Of a stretch of 64,000 nucleotides of DNA, positions 37,461-45,179 are shown in pieces. The position numbers and the translations under genes were made by a program. Below the pieces are notes generated by a model. The model was not told the DNA's origin, did no database searches, and was given only the letters and a program-made list of their open reading frames with translations. Within the stretch, counting starts at the first letter, position 1. Each line of letters begins with the position of its first letter. The DNA comes from RGIG7450 sp045633565 (GTDB taxonomy: Bacteria > Bacillota > Clostridia > RUG12999), in the NCBI GenBank assembly GCA_045633565.1, contig JAZQYO010000013.1, positions 1 through 64,000 of the forward strand, read 5' to 3'.

Positions 37461-39401
37461 TTACTGAGTTATTAATACTGTATTTGTTGCACCGTCCCAT
37501 TGGACATTGCAGTCAAAGCTTTCGGCTACTGCTCTTACTGGGACGAGTGTGCGTCCGTTTACAACGAAGGAGGGAACATCAAAGGAAATGATTTTATCAT
37601 TTTTGAAAATGTTGCTGTTGCCGATTACAACCGAAACATTTGTTCCGCCTTTAACGCCGCTTGCGGTCTGCGAAGCATCGTTCCAGGAAACAGTTGCACC
37701 AAGTTTTTCAAAAATGGCTCTCATGGGAACCATTGTTCTGTCCCGGTATAAAATGGGGGACTGGTCAAACGCCACTTCCTCACCATTAACTTTAACGGTG
37801 ATTTTTTGCGTGGGGTCAGCGGCTTTGTTGATTACAAACTGTTTTTCTACCTGATGATTTCCGCTGCCGGTAGCAAGAACGGTGAGTGTATGCTGGCCGT
37901 TTGGCAGGTCGGACAAATCAAGAGTTGCGCAGAAAGGCATTTTATCAGAGTATCCTTTAAATTCATTTCCTATGTAATAAGCAACACTTGTGACATCTTC
38001 ACCATAAATGTGAGCATAGCTGTAGAGGTTCAGATAATCACCGCAATAGTATCCTTCTTCAATTTCGTCGTAAGCGAAAGAGCTGGTGTTTGATGCGGTG
38101 TCCTGAATAAACCTGCCCGTTTTGGTCATCTTCAGGTATTCTGCCTGAAGTCTTGGTGTGTTGCTGAGTGCAAAGTTGTTTGCTTCGTTGGGCATGGTCA
38201 TGTCAAAATGGGCAATCAGTTTTACCTGAGGGTAAACCATGGGAATATAGTTATAAAACTCGTTCAGGCGTTTAATTGCCCAGTCGGTTGTGTCCTCACC
38301 GTTGGTGCGGACATAATTTGTAAATCCCGATTCGGAAATCATGATGGGTTTTCTGTCGCCAAAGCGCGAAATAATGTCAGAAACTGCAAGAACCGGATCT
38401 GAATTTATGCCCGTTTTAAAAAGAACCTCAGTGAAATCGTCGGTTATATTGGGGTTTCCCTGAAAATATTTCTGCGAATATGCCGACATACCAACCCAGT
38501 CAACATACTCATCACCGGGATAATAGTCGTTAACATCTGTATACATACCCGAAACCTGGTTGGGGCTGAACACCATTGCAACATTTGAGTTTCTTGATTT
38601 GAAATAGCCTGAAACATGGCGGAAAGCCTGAATAAAAGCGTCGGACTGAGCCATATTTCCCCAAACATCAAATTCTGCACCGAATCTTAAAAATACCGGA
38701 ACGGAGGGGTACTCTGCAAAAAGCTCTGAAATCTGATATAAGTTGTGGTCGCCATAGTTTCCTGCTGAAATATCATAACCTTCATTGGGGCAGTTGAGCG
38801 CGAATTCAATTGCAATTCCTGAATCGGAAGCTTCGCCAAAGATTTTCTTTTCAAGCGCGGTTACAGATGAACCAAGCTCGTGATATAAGAGAAGCATTGA
38901 CTCGTTTTTCAGCTGACTTCTTGTTCCGCCGTCAGAATTTACGCCAAAAAGAATGCCATTTTGAGGTTCATGTTTTGCGCCGTAGTATGTGGACGGATTA
39001 CCGTCTGTGAAAACTCTGAGCTGAGAATGGTACTGAAGAATTTTGGCACTTGCAATTTTGACGCTGTCATCCCAACCTACCTTTTCACCGTAGGGGAGAA
39101 ATTTTTCAAAAACGTCGGCACTTTTGTCAAATTCACCGATTGCGGCATAAGACCGGCCTATCTCCTGAAGCCTGGATGCTAATACAGCGAGAGTGTTTTC
39201 ATTTTCCGGTTCCTTTTCCATAAGGTCAACCGTTTTGTTTCCGTATTCAATAATTCCATGATTATCTCCGGAATCAATAGCAGCAGAATATGCATCGTTG
39301 ATTGCCCAGAACGCCTGCGGGAAATTATATGCGCCCACAGTTTGCGGAAAAACTGAAAGAATCATAACAAAGGTTAAAAGGGTGTAAAAAAATCTTTTCA
39401 T
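37461..39401 (-). CDS. Secreted GH26-like glycoside hydrolase with C-terminal copper-amine-oxidase-like stalk domain
   Basis: A 646-residue exported protein: signal peptide (FFYTLLTFVMILSVFPQTVGA), a helical TPR-like region (about 30–120), then a TIM-barrel resembling GH26 mannanases. The probable acid/base Glu is in FLRFGAEFDVWG and the probable nucleophile Glu in IMISESGFTNY. VGMSAYSQKYF and LIAHFDMTMPN fit the barrel. A β-rich segment (about 440–520) follows, and the last 110 residues match PF07833 (QSPILYRDRTMVPMRAIFEK, SFVVNGRTLVPVRAVAE). It may act on β-mannan or a wall glycan. The substrate is unproven. Confidence 0.78.
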   Translation of the reverse strand: MKRFFYTLLTFVMILSVFPQTVGAYNFPQAFWAINDAYSAAIDSGDNHGIIEYGNKTVDLMEKEPENENTLAVLASRLQEIGRSYAAIGEFDKSADVFEKFLPYGEKVGWDDSVKIASAKILQYHSQLRVFTDGNPSTYYGAKHEPQNGILFGVNSDGGTRSQLKNESMLLLYHELGSSVTALEKKIFGEASDSGIAIEFALNCPNEGYDISAGNYGDHNLYQISELFAEYPSVPVFLRFGAEFDVWGNMAQSDAFIQAFRHVSGYFKSRNSNVAMVFSPNQVSGMYTDVNDYYPGDEYVDWVGMSAYSQKYFQGNPNITDDFTEVLFKTGINSDPVLAVSDIISRFGDRKPIMISESGFTNYVRTNGEDTTDWAIKRLNEFYNYIPMVYPQVKLIAHFDMTMPNEANNFALSNTPRLQAEYLKMTKTGRFIQDTASNTSSFAYDEIEEGYYCGDYLNLYSYAHIYGEDVTSVAYYIGNEFKGYSDKMPFCATLDLSDLPNGQHTLTVLATGSGNHQVEKQFVINKAADPTQKITVKVNGEEVAFDQSPILYRDRTMVPMRAIFEKLGATVSWNDASQTASGVKGGTNVSVVIGNSNIFKNDKIISFDVPSFVVNGRTLVPVRAVAESFDCNVQWDGATNTVLITQ

Positions 39402-39432
39402 TTGATCCTCCCCAAATTATTTATTTTATTTC

Positions 39433-39461
39433 ATTTTACCATAAAAAGATGGGGATGACAA
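39433..39461 (-). promoter_or_regulatory. Sigma-A promoter of the GH26-like gene
   Basis: On the minus strand TTGTCA (39456–39461) and TAAAAT (39433–39438) with a 17-bp spacer; GGGGAGGA follows as ribosome-binding site. Confidence 0.7.
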
Positions 39462-39477
39462 TACAAAAATCGCATTT

Positions 39478-39981
39478 TTACTCATTTTCCGGCTCGCCGA
39501 CGCCAATTATATGAATAACACGCAGTTTCTGATAATCATAAGTGGACAGAGGACGGTTTCGTGCGTCATAGCTGTGGGCAGAAACGAGTATTCGCCGGTC
39601 GCCCCTGTAAAGAGGACGAATACCGGTGACAATTACTGTATGGGTGAAACTTTCTCCGTCAAAACTCAGTTGGATTACATCACCCGGCTGAGCATCAGAA
39701 AGCTCCGCGTCTTCACCGAAGGGTCCAGGCCCGGTGTTTGTGGTAAGAAAATTATATAAAAATTCTACACCGGTCCAGGAAGGACTGCGATTATCCGGGG
39801 AAATAAAATACCAGCCAAAGGTGGGCGTGAAATTCATCACACCGCTTCCGGCATAAAGACTCTGTGAAACAAAATTTGTGCAATCGCCGCCAAGGTCGCT
39901 GAAGTCATAGTAAAAAGGGTTTCGTTCGAAAGCCCAGAAAAGGGCGTAAAGCACCGCCTCGGTGCGGTTATATGGAAGCAT
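39478..39981 (-). CDS. Amidase-domain protein (Amidase_6/PF12671 type), putative
   Basis: A 167-residue protein with the pattern of the putative amidase domain. The likely nucleophile Cys is in GGDCTNFVSQSL, followed by GWYFI, AQPGDVIQLSF and the catalytic His in FTHTVIVTG, with SAHSYDARNRPL near the end. Such domains hydrolyse peptide or amide bonds, often in the cell wall. This protein has no signal peptide, so it may act in the cytoplasm or be released on lysis. Its start YNRTEAVLYA is typical of the family. It lies upstream of the GH26-like gene, behind DUF554's terminator. Confidence 0.82.
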   Translation of the reverse strand: MLPYNRTEAVLYALFWAFERNPFYYDFSDLGGDCTNFVSQSLYAGSGVMNFTPTFGWYFISPDNRSPSWTGVEFLYNFLTTNTGPGPFGEDAELSDAQPGDVIQLSFDGESFTHTVIVTGIRPLYRGDRRILVSAHSYDARNRPLSTYDYQKLRVIHIIGVGEPENE

Positions 39982-39999
39982 ATATAGGCTCCTTTCTAT

Positions 40000-40034
40000 A
40001 AAAAATCTCCGCTACATTATATGCAGCGGAGATT
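40000..40034 (-). terminator. Terminator of the radA–ispE–DUF554 run
   Basis: On the minus strand AATCTCCGCT…AGCGGAGATT with an 11-nt loop, then TTTTT. Confidence 0.85.
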
Positions 40035-40047
40035 GTGTTGGTTTATT

Positions 40048-40731
40048 TTACATAAACATGCATAATAAAATAGGAAGGAAAATTGCAGGTACATAGTTCA
40101 TGACTTTGATTTTGGTAATGCCGAGAAGATTAAGCCCCAGACCAATCAGAAGTATTGAACCACTGCAGGTCATTTCAGCTACAGCGGCATCGCCTAAAAG
40201 CGGAGAAAGAAAACCGGCAAGAAGAGCAATTGCTCCCTGATAAACAAATACTGCCACCGCCGAAAACATAACGCCTATTCCCATGGATGAAGCAAAAACT
40301 ATTGCGGAAATAAAGTCCAGCAGCGATTTGGTATAAAGCGTCTGATTGTCACCAGTAAGACCGCTTTGAAGAGCGCCGACAATTGCCATTGCTCCCACAC
40401 AGAAAAGCAGCGAGGAAGACACAAAACCCTGTGCAAGGGACACGTTTCCTTCAGCGTTTTTACTGAATTTTTTTTCTACCAGATTGCCCAGAGAGTTAAG
40501 CTTACCGTCAAGGTCAAGTAAAGTTCCTATAATTGCACCGACCGCTATTGAAATTACGGCAATCAAAGGATTTTGTCCTTCAAGACATCCGTCTATTCCA
40601 AGGTATACTACACAAAGACCGACACCTGTCATAACGGCATCAGAAAGTTTTTTGGGCAACTCCTTTTTTAAAAACAGTCCTATAAGACTGCCGATAATTA
40701 CTGTTATTGCGTTTACCGTTGTTCCGAGCAT
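40048..40731 (-). CDS. DUF554 family membrane protein
   Basis: A 227-residue integral membrane protein with about seven helices and glycine-rich breaks (ITVIIGSLIGLFLKK, VGAIIGTLLDLDGKL, GMGIGVMFSAVAVF). These match the DUF554 family, annotated elsewhere as a possible transporter or channel but without a proven substrate. Its ATG directly follows the ispE stop codon, so the two are translated from one message. Confidence 0.85.
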   Translation of the reverse strand: MLGTTVNAITVIIGSLIGLFLKKELPKKLSDAVMTGVGLCVVYLGIDGCLEGQNPLIAVISIAVGAIIGTLLDLDGKLNSLGNLVEKKFSKNAEGNVSLAQGFVSSSLLFCVGAMAIVGALQSGLTGDNQTLYTKSLLDFISAIVFASSMGIGVMFSAVAVFVYQGAIALLAGFLSPLLGDAAVAEMTCSGSILLIGLGLNLLGITKIKVMNYVPAIFLPILLCMFM

Positions 40732-41598
40732 TTAAAAAGTCCTTCTTCCTGTTGTGTGCACTACAAAAGCTTCACAACGTTTTTTCTGCATATATATTCT
40801 TGCATCGTTAGCAAGTTTTTTGTCTTTGAACAGTCCTATTACCGTAGGACCGCTGCCACTCATGACACTGCCGATTGCACCCATGTCAATCATTTCCTGT
40901 TTCATTCTTTTTATTTCGGGATGCTGATTTGCGGTGACCGTTTCAAGCACGTTGAACATTCTGACCGCAACAGCCTCTTTGTCACCACGTCCGATTGCAT
41001 CAATTGCACCGTCTGTGTCGGGGTGCTCTGACAGCTTGTCTGCCTTGAGGTTGGAATAAACATCCGCAGTTGAAACCCTGACAGGTGGTTTTGCTATTAA
41101 AAAGGTTGCAGACTCAAGAGAGGGAAGAGGTGTTAAAATTTCGCCTCTGCCTTCGCAGAGTGCACAACCGCCTGATATACAAAAAGGTACATCTGAGCCA
41201 AGCTGTTCGCCTATCCTGCAAAGCTCTGACTCGCTGAAAATATTATCATACATTTGATTCAGTCCAACAAGTACAGCTGCGGCGTTGCTGCTTCCACCGG
41301 CAAGTCCTGCGGCTACGGGAATGGTTTTTTTGATATTGATGGCTATACCGTCGGTTATCCCTGATTTTTCAAAGAAAATTTCTGCAGCAGCATAAGCAAT
41401 ATTCCGTCTGTCGGTGGGAAGATATTTCAGGTTGGTTTTTAGAAAAATTCCATTTTCTGACTTGCGGAGATTAATGCTGTCAAATAAAGATACGGTGTGC
41501 ATAATCATTTTAAGCTCATGGTAGCCGTCCTCGCGTTTCCTTAAAACATCAAGAGTGAGATTGATTTTTGCATAAGACATAACGTCAATCTGATTCAT
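40732..41598 (-). CDS. ispE: 4-diphosphocytidyl-2-C-methyl-D-erythritol kinase (IspE)
   Basis: GHMP-family kinase of the MEP isoprenoid pathway. It phosphorylates CDP-methylerythritol using ATP. The 288-residue protein starts SYAKINLTLDVLRKREDGYHEL (the Lys and Asp act in catalysis) and has the GHMP motif PVAAGLAGGSSNAAAVL (residues ~92–108) and a C-terminal MSGSGPTVIGLF glycine loop. SD GAGGTGA lies upstream of ATG 41598. It follows radA by 10 bp. Its presence shows that isopentenyl diphosphate is made by the MEP route here. Confidence 0.95.
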   Translation of the reverse strand: MNQIDVMSYAKINLTLDVLRKREDGYHELKMIMHTVSLFDSINLRKSENGIFLKTNLKYLPTDRRNIAYAAAEIFFEKSGITDGIAINIKKTIPVAAGLAGGSSNAAAVLVGLNQMYDNIFSESELCRIGEQLGSDVPFCISGGCALCEGRGEILTPLPSLESATFLIAKPPVRVSTADVYSNLKADKLSEHPDTDGAIDAIGRGDKEAVAVRMFNVLETVTANQHPEIKRMKQEMIDMGAIGSVMSGSGPTVIGLFKDKKLANDARIYMQKKRCEAFVVHTTGRRTF

Positions 41599-41608
41599 TT
41601 ATTTCACC

Positions 41609-42979
41609 TCAGAAACAAATTTTATACAAATTTCCGGTTAGTTCAGAAATGTTTTTAATATAATGGAGCTTCATTTTTCCGCCATATTTGCCCGGCTTGT
41701 TTGCTGCCGGAAGAATACATTCGGTAAATCCCATTTTTTCAAGTTCGCTGATGCGTTTTTCTATATTGGAAACAAATCTGACCTCGCCTGTAAGACCAAC
41801 CTCACCAACAGCGGAAACTCCCTGACGGAGAGGCAGATTTTTAAGCGCTGAAAAAACAGCAAGCATAAGCGGAAGGTCTGCGGCAGGCTCTGTAATTTTA
41901 ATACCGCCTGTTACACTTATATAAATGTCACTTGAGCTGATGTCAAGCGACAGCTTTTTCTCAAGTACGGCAAGATTCATTGTAGTCCGGGAAAAATCTG
42001 TTCCCACAAACATTCTGCGTGGAGTGCCAAACCCTGTCCTTGTAACAAGAGTCTGTATTTCCGACAAAATGGGGCGGGTACCTTCAATTGCCGCAAAAGC
42101 AATTGAGCCGGGAGCATTTTCCTCTCTGTCGGACAGTGCCATCATTGACGGGTTTTTCACTTCCGAAAGCCCCGTTTCGGTCATTTCAAAAACACCTATT
42201 TCGTTGCAAGAACCAAAACGGTTTTTAACTGCACGAAGTATCCGGTAGGACTGAAAACGGTCACCTTCAAAATACAAAACGCAGTCAACCATATGCTCTA
42301 AAATACGTGGACCGGCAATGTTGCCTTCTTTAGTAACATGACCTATAAGTATAACGGGAACACCCTTCTTTTTAGCAAATTCCATAAATTTCATGCAACA
42401 CTCACGCACCTGTGAAATACTGCCCGGAGCTGATGCTGCCTCGGATGAAAACATGGTCTGTATGGAGTCGACAATCAAAATATCCGCCTCTGAGGTTTCC
42501 GCAGCTTTTATAACTGCATCGGCATCGGTGTGACCTAAAAAATACAGTTCATCAGAGCTGATGCCAAGCCTGTCCGCGCGGAGCTTCACCTGAGAGTCCG
42601 ATTCCTCGCCCGAAACATAAAGCACCTTGCGACCGTCGGCAAAATTTTTTGCAGCCTGAAGCATAAGTGTTGATTTTCCGATTCCCGGGTCACCGCCCAC
42701 CAGGACAAGTGAACCTTTTATAAGACCACCACCAAGTACACGGTCAAATTCCGAGATTTCTGATTTTAAACGCTCACCGGAAGAAACAGTTATTTCAGAC
42801 AATTTTGAAACTTTGATTTCGGCCGGTGATATGGTGCCTGCACCTTTTTTTTCGGGGAGTACAACCTCTTCGACCATGGAGTTCCAGCTTCCGCATTCGC
42901 TGCATTTGCCAAGCCATTTGGGCGAAGTATAGCCGCACTGCTGGCACATATATACAGTCTGAACCTTTTTTCCTGCCAT
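41609..42979 (-). CDS. radA: DNA repair protein RadA
   Basis: RadA/Sms, a RecA-like helicase that promotes branch migration in recombinational repair. The 456-residue protein has the N-terminal C4 zinc finger (CQQCG…CSECGSW), Walker A GGDPGIGKST (near 95), Walker B ILIVDSIQT, the family motif KNRFG in AVKNRFGSCNEIG, and a C-terminal Lon-like domain with AVGEVGLTGEVR. ATG 42979 has GGAGG 6 nt upstream; the frame from 43009 extends into the leader. It has its own promoter and is followed by ispE and DUF554. Confidence 0.96.
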   Translation of the reverse strand: MAGKKVQTVYMCQQCGYTSPKWLGKCSECGSWNSMVEEVVLPEKKGAGTISPAEIKVSKLSEITVSSGERLKSEISEFDRVLGGGLIKGSLVLVGGDPGIGKSTLMLQAAKNFADGRKVLYVSGEESDSQVKLRADRLGISSDELYFLGHTDADAVIKAAETSEADILIVDSIQTMFSSEAASAPGSISQVRECCMKFMEFAKKKGVPVILIGHVTKEGNIAGPRILEHMVDCVLYFEGDRFQSYRILRAVKNRFGSCNEIGVFEMTETGLSEVKNPSMMALSDREENAPGSIAFAAIEGTRPILSEIQTLVTRTGFGTPRRMFVGTDFSRTTMNLAVLEKKLSLDISSSDIYISVTGGIKITEPAADLPLMLAVFSALKNLPLRQGVSAVGEVGLTGEVRFVSNIEKRISELEKMGFTECILPAANKPGKYGGKMKLHYIKNISELTGNLYKICF

Positions 42980-43011
42980 AATTACCTCCGGATTTTGATT
43001 TAATAACATAT

Positions 43012-43040
43012 ATTATACCACTAATGTTATATTTTGACAA
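43012..43040 (-). promoter_or_regulatory. Sigma-A promoter of radA
   Basis: On the minus strand TTGTCA (43035–43040) and TATAAT (43012–43017) with a 17-bp spacer. Confidence 0.78.
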
Positions 43041-43120
43041 GAAAGATATATAAAAATTAATAAAAAATAGCCGTGGACAATATAATTTAATGTTGAAAAA
43101 GGAAAAAAAGAATAAAAGCC

Positions 43121-43149
43121 TTGACTTTTTAAAATGTTGGTGTTACAAT
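43121..43149 (+). promoter_or_regulatory. Sigma-A promoter of the GT2 gene
   Basis: TTGACT (43121–43126) and TACAAT (43144–43149) with a 17-bp spacer, followed by GGGAGG ahead of the TTG start. Confidence 0.75.
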
Positions 43150-43203
43150 TATGATGCCTTAATTTGGGGCTTTGAAAAAATAAGGTAAAGGGAGGAAAAA
43201 GAT

Positions 43204-44463
43204 TTGGAAACAAATACAATACTTTTTAACATCTTTCTGATTATTCAGATTATTTCATACGGACTTACCTTTTATTACCTTTTTACAACATTCTTTGCTT
43301 GGATTCCCAGGAAAAAGACAGAGAATGTTTCAGACAAGGAGCATACTTATGCACTGATTGTTGCGGCGCATAATGAAGAAGTGGTTATAGGTCAGATGGT
43401 AAAGAGCTTAAAACAGCTTGACTATAATCACGATAAATATGAAATTTTTGTTATTGCGGATAACTGCACAGACAATACTGCGGCTGCAGCCCGTGAAGCG
43501 GGAGCCGAGGTTTTTGAACGTTTCCACGATACCTTGAAAGGTAAAGGCCATGCCCTTGAGTGGATGTTTGAAAAAATCTACGCTATGGATCGTGAGTTTG
43601 ACAACATCTGTATTTTTGATGCAGACAACGTTGTTTCCAAAAACTTCCTTAAAGAAATTAACAAGATTCATAATAAAGGCTACAGAGTTGTTCAGGGTAA
43701 CATTGAAAGTAAAAACCCTTACGATTCCTGGATAGCTACAGCTTACAGCATATCCTTCTGGATGACGGGTAAAATATTCCAGCAGGCGAGATATAATGTT
43801 AATATGTCCTGTCAGCTCAGCGGCACAGGATTTTCAGTTGCAGTTCCGCTGCTCAAAGAGCTTGGATGGGGAGCAACCTGCCTCACAGAGGACATGGAAT
43901 TCACTGCAAAACTTATTTTAAATAACGAAAAAGTTGGTTGGGCACACACTGCGTATGTTTATGACGAAAAACCGCTTACACTTGCTCAGTCCTGGAAACA
44001 GAGAAAAAGATGGATGCAGGGACATGCGGATGTTTGCTCAAGATTTGCAATCAAGCTGTTTGCAAAAGCAATTAAAGACAGAGATATGTCAGCACTTGAT
44101 TGTGCGATTTATGTATTAAACCCACTTAAAATCCTTGCTCTTGGTGTAATCACAGCAACAGGCTTTTTCGGTATGATGTTCCCCGATTCTGTGATTAACA
44201 GCTGGTCACTTTATCATCTGATAGACGCTCCGGCTATATGGGCGGTGCTTTCGGTATTTACACTGCTTTACACACCAATCGTAGTTACCTATGAAAGACG
44301 GGAATTTAACTGGAAACTTTTCTGGAATTACCTCACATACGGTATCTACTCACTCACATGGATTCCCATCACAATTCAGGGACTTATCAATAAAAACAAG
44401 ACCGAATGGTCACACACTGCACATGTCAGAACAATCGACATAGCAGAGATTGAAAAACAGTAA
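43204..44463 (+). CDS. Membrane glycosyltransferase family 2 protein
   Basis: A 419-residue processive-type GT2. An N-terminal helix (IFLIIQIISYGLTFYYLFTTF) is followed by the GT-A domain: VAAHNEEVVIGQMVKSL, DNCTDNT, the metal-binding FDADN, the acceptor-side TEDMEF and the QRKRWMQG motif (Q-x-x-R-W). Two or three C-terminal membrane helices (about 300–400) follow. These features are shared with synthases for hyaluronan, cellulose or poly-N-acetylglucosamine. The product is not known. It starts at TTG 43204 after GGGAGG and stands alone, with no export or modification genes beside it. Confidence 0.9.
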   Translation: METNTILFNIFLIIQIISYGLTFYYLFTTFFAWIPRKKTENVSDKEHTYALIVAAHNEEVVIGQMVKSLKQLDYNHDKYEIFVIADNCTDNTAAAAREAGAEVFERFHDTLKGKGHALEWMFEKIYAMDREFDNICIFDADNVVSKNFLKEINKIHNKGYRVVQGNIESKNPYDSWIATAYSISFWMTGKIFQQARYNVNMSCQLSGTGFSVAVPLLKELGWGATCLTEDMEFTAKLILNNEKVGWAHTAYVYDEKPLTLAQSWKQRKRWMQGHADVCSRFAIKLFAKAIKDRDMSALDCAIYVLNPLKILALGVITATGFFGMMFPDSVINSWSLYHLIDAPAIWAVLSVFTLLYTPIVVTYERREFNWKLFWNYLTYGIYSLTWIPITIQGLINKNKTEWSHTAHVRTIDIAEIEKQ

Positions 44464-44468
44464 ATGAA

Positions 44469-44493
44469 GGCGGAGCGATGCTCCGTCTTTTTT
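44469..44493 (+). terminator. Terminator of the GT2 gene
   Basis: GGCGGAGC–GAT–GCTCCGTC followed by TTTTTT. Confidence 0.87.
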
Positions 44494-44514
44494 ATATAAA
44501 ATTTAAAAAAACTA

Positions 44515-44543
44515 TTGTTAAAATTTTCTTTATATGATAAAAT
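44515..44543 (+). promoter_or_regulatory. Promoter of rubrerythrin
   Basis: TTGTTA (44515–44520) and TAAAAT (44538–44543) with a 17-bp spacer. A perfect TATAAT also occurs at 44550 but lacks a good -35 box. Confidence 0.6.
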
Positions 44544-44579
44544 TAAAGTATAATTTTATTTATTAAGGAGGAACTACTC

Positions 44580-45119
44580 ATGGCAAATATTAAAGGAACA
44601 AAAACAGAAAAAAATTTAATGGCGGCTTTTGCCGGAGAATCACAGGCAACAAATAAATACAGATATTATGCATCCAAAGCAAAAAAAGACGGCTTTGTTC
44701 AGATTGCAAATATTTTCGAAGAAACAGCAAATAACGAAAAAGAACACGCAAAAATCTGGTTCAAACTTCTTCATGACGGTATTGGCTCAACAATGGACAA
44801 CTTAGCTGATGCAGCTGCAGGCGAAAACTATGAATGGACAGATATGTATGCTACTTTTGCAAAAGAAGCGAGAGAAGAAGGTTTTGACTATATAGCAGAC
44901 CTTTTTGAGGGTGTTGCGGCAATTGAAAAAGAACATGAAGAAAGATACCGCAAACTTCTTAAAAATATTGAAGATGAGGTTGTATTCTCCAAAGACGGTG
45001 ACGTTATCTGGCATTGTGCTAACTGCGGTCACATTGTAATCGGTAAAAAAGCACCCGAGGTTTGCCCGGTTTGTGCACATCCCCAGGCTCATTTCCAGGT
45101 TAAAGCAGAAAATTATTAA
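44580..45119 (+). CDS. rbr: Rubrerythrin
   Basis: A 179-residue non-haem iron peroxidase that reduces hydrogen peroxide in anaerobes. The N-terminal ferritin-like diiron domain shows the ligand motifs AFAGESQA, EETANNEKEHA and GVAAIEKEHEERY. The C-terminal rubredoxin-type FeS4 site is formed by CANCG and CPVCAHPQAHF. SD AAGGAGGA precedes ATG 44580. The gene is 60 bp ahead of the flavodiiron protein, and the two form an oxygen- and peroxide-defence pair. Confidence 0.97.
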   Translation: MANIKGTKTEKNLMAAFAGESQATNKYRYYASKAKKDGFVQIANIFEETANNEKEHAKIWFKLLHDGIGSTMDNLADAAAGENYEWTDMYATFAKEAREEGFDYIADLFEGVAAIEKEHEERYRKLLKNIEDEVVFSKDGDVIWHCANCGHIVIGKKAPEVCPVCAHPQAHFQVKAENY

Positions 45120-45179
45120 TGGAATATTTTTCTGCCCGTATGCACAAAATAGTGTAAAAAAATAAAGCGAGGCAAAAAC

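Noticed and set aside
39598..39615. REP-like fragment GGTCGCCCCTGTA within the amidase gene
   Set aside because: Only about 10 bases match the REP arm, there is no second arm, and the bases encode a normal stretch of the protein.
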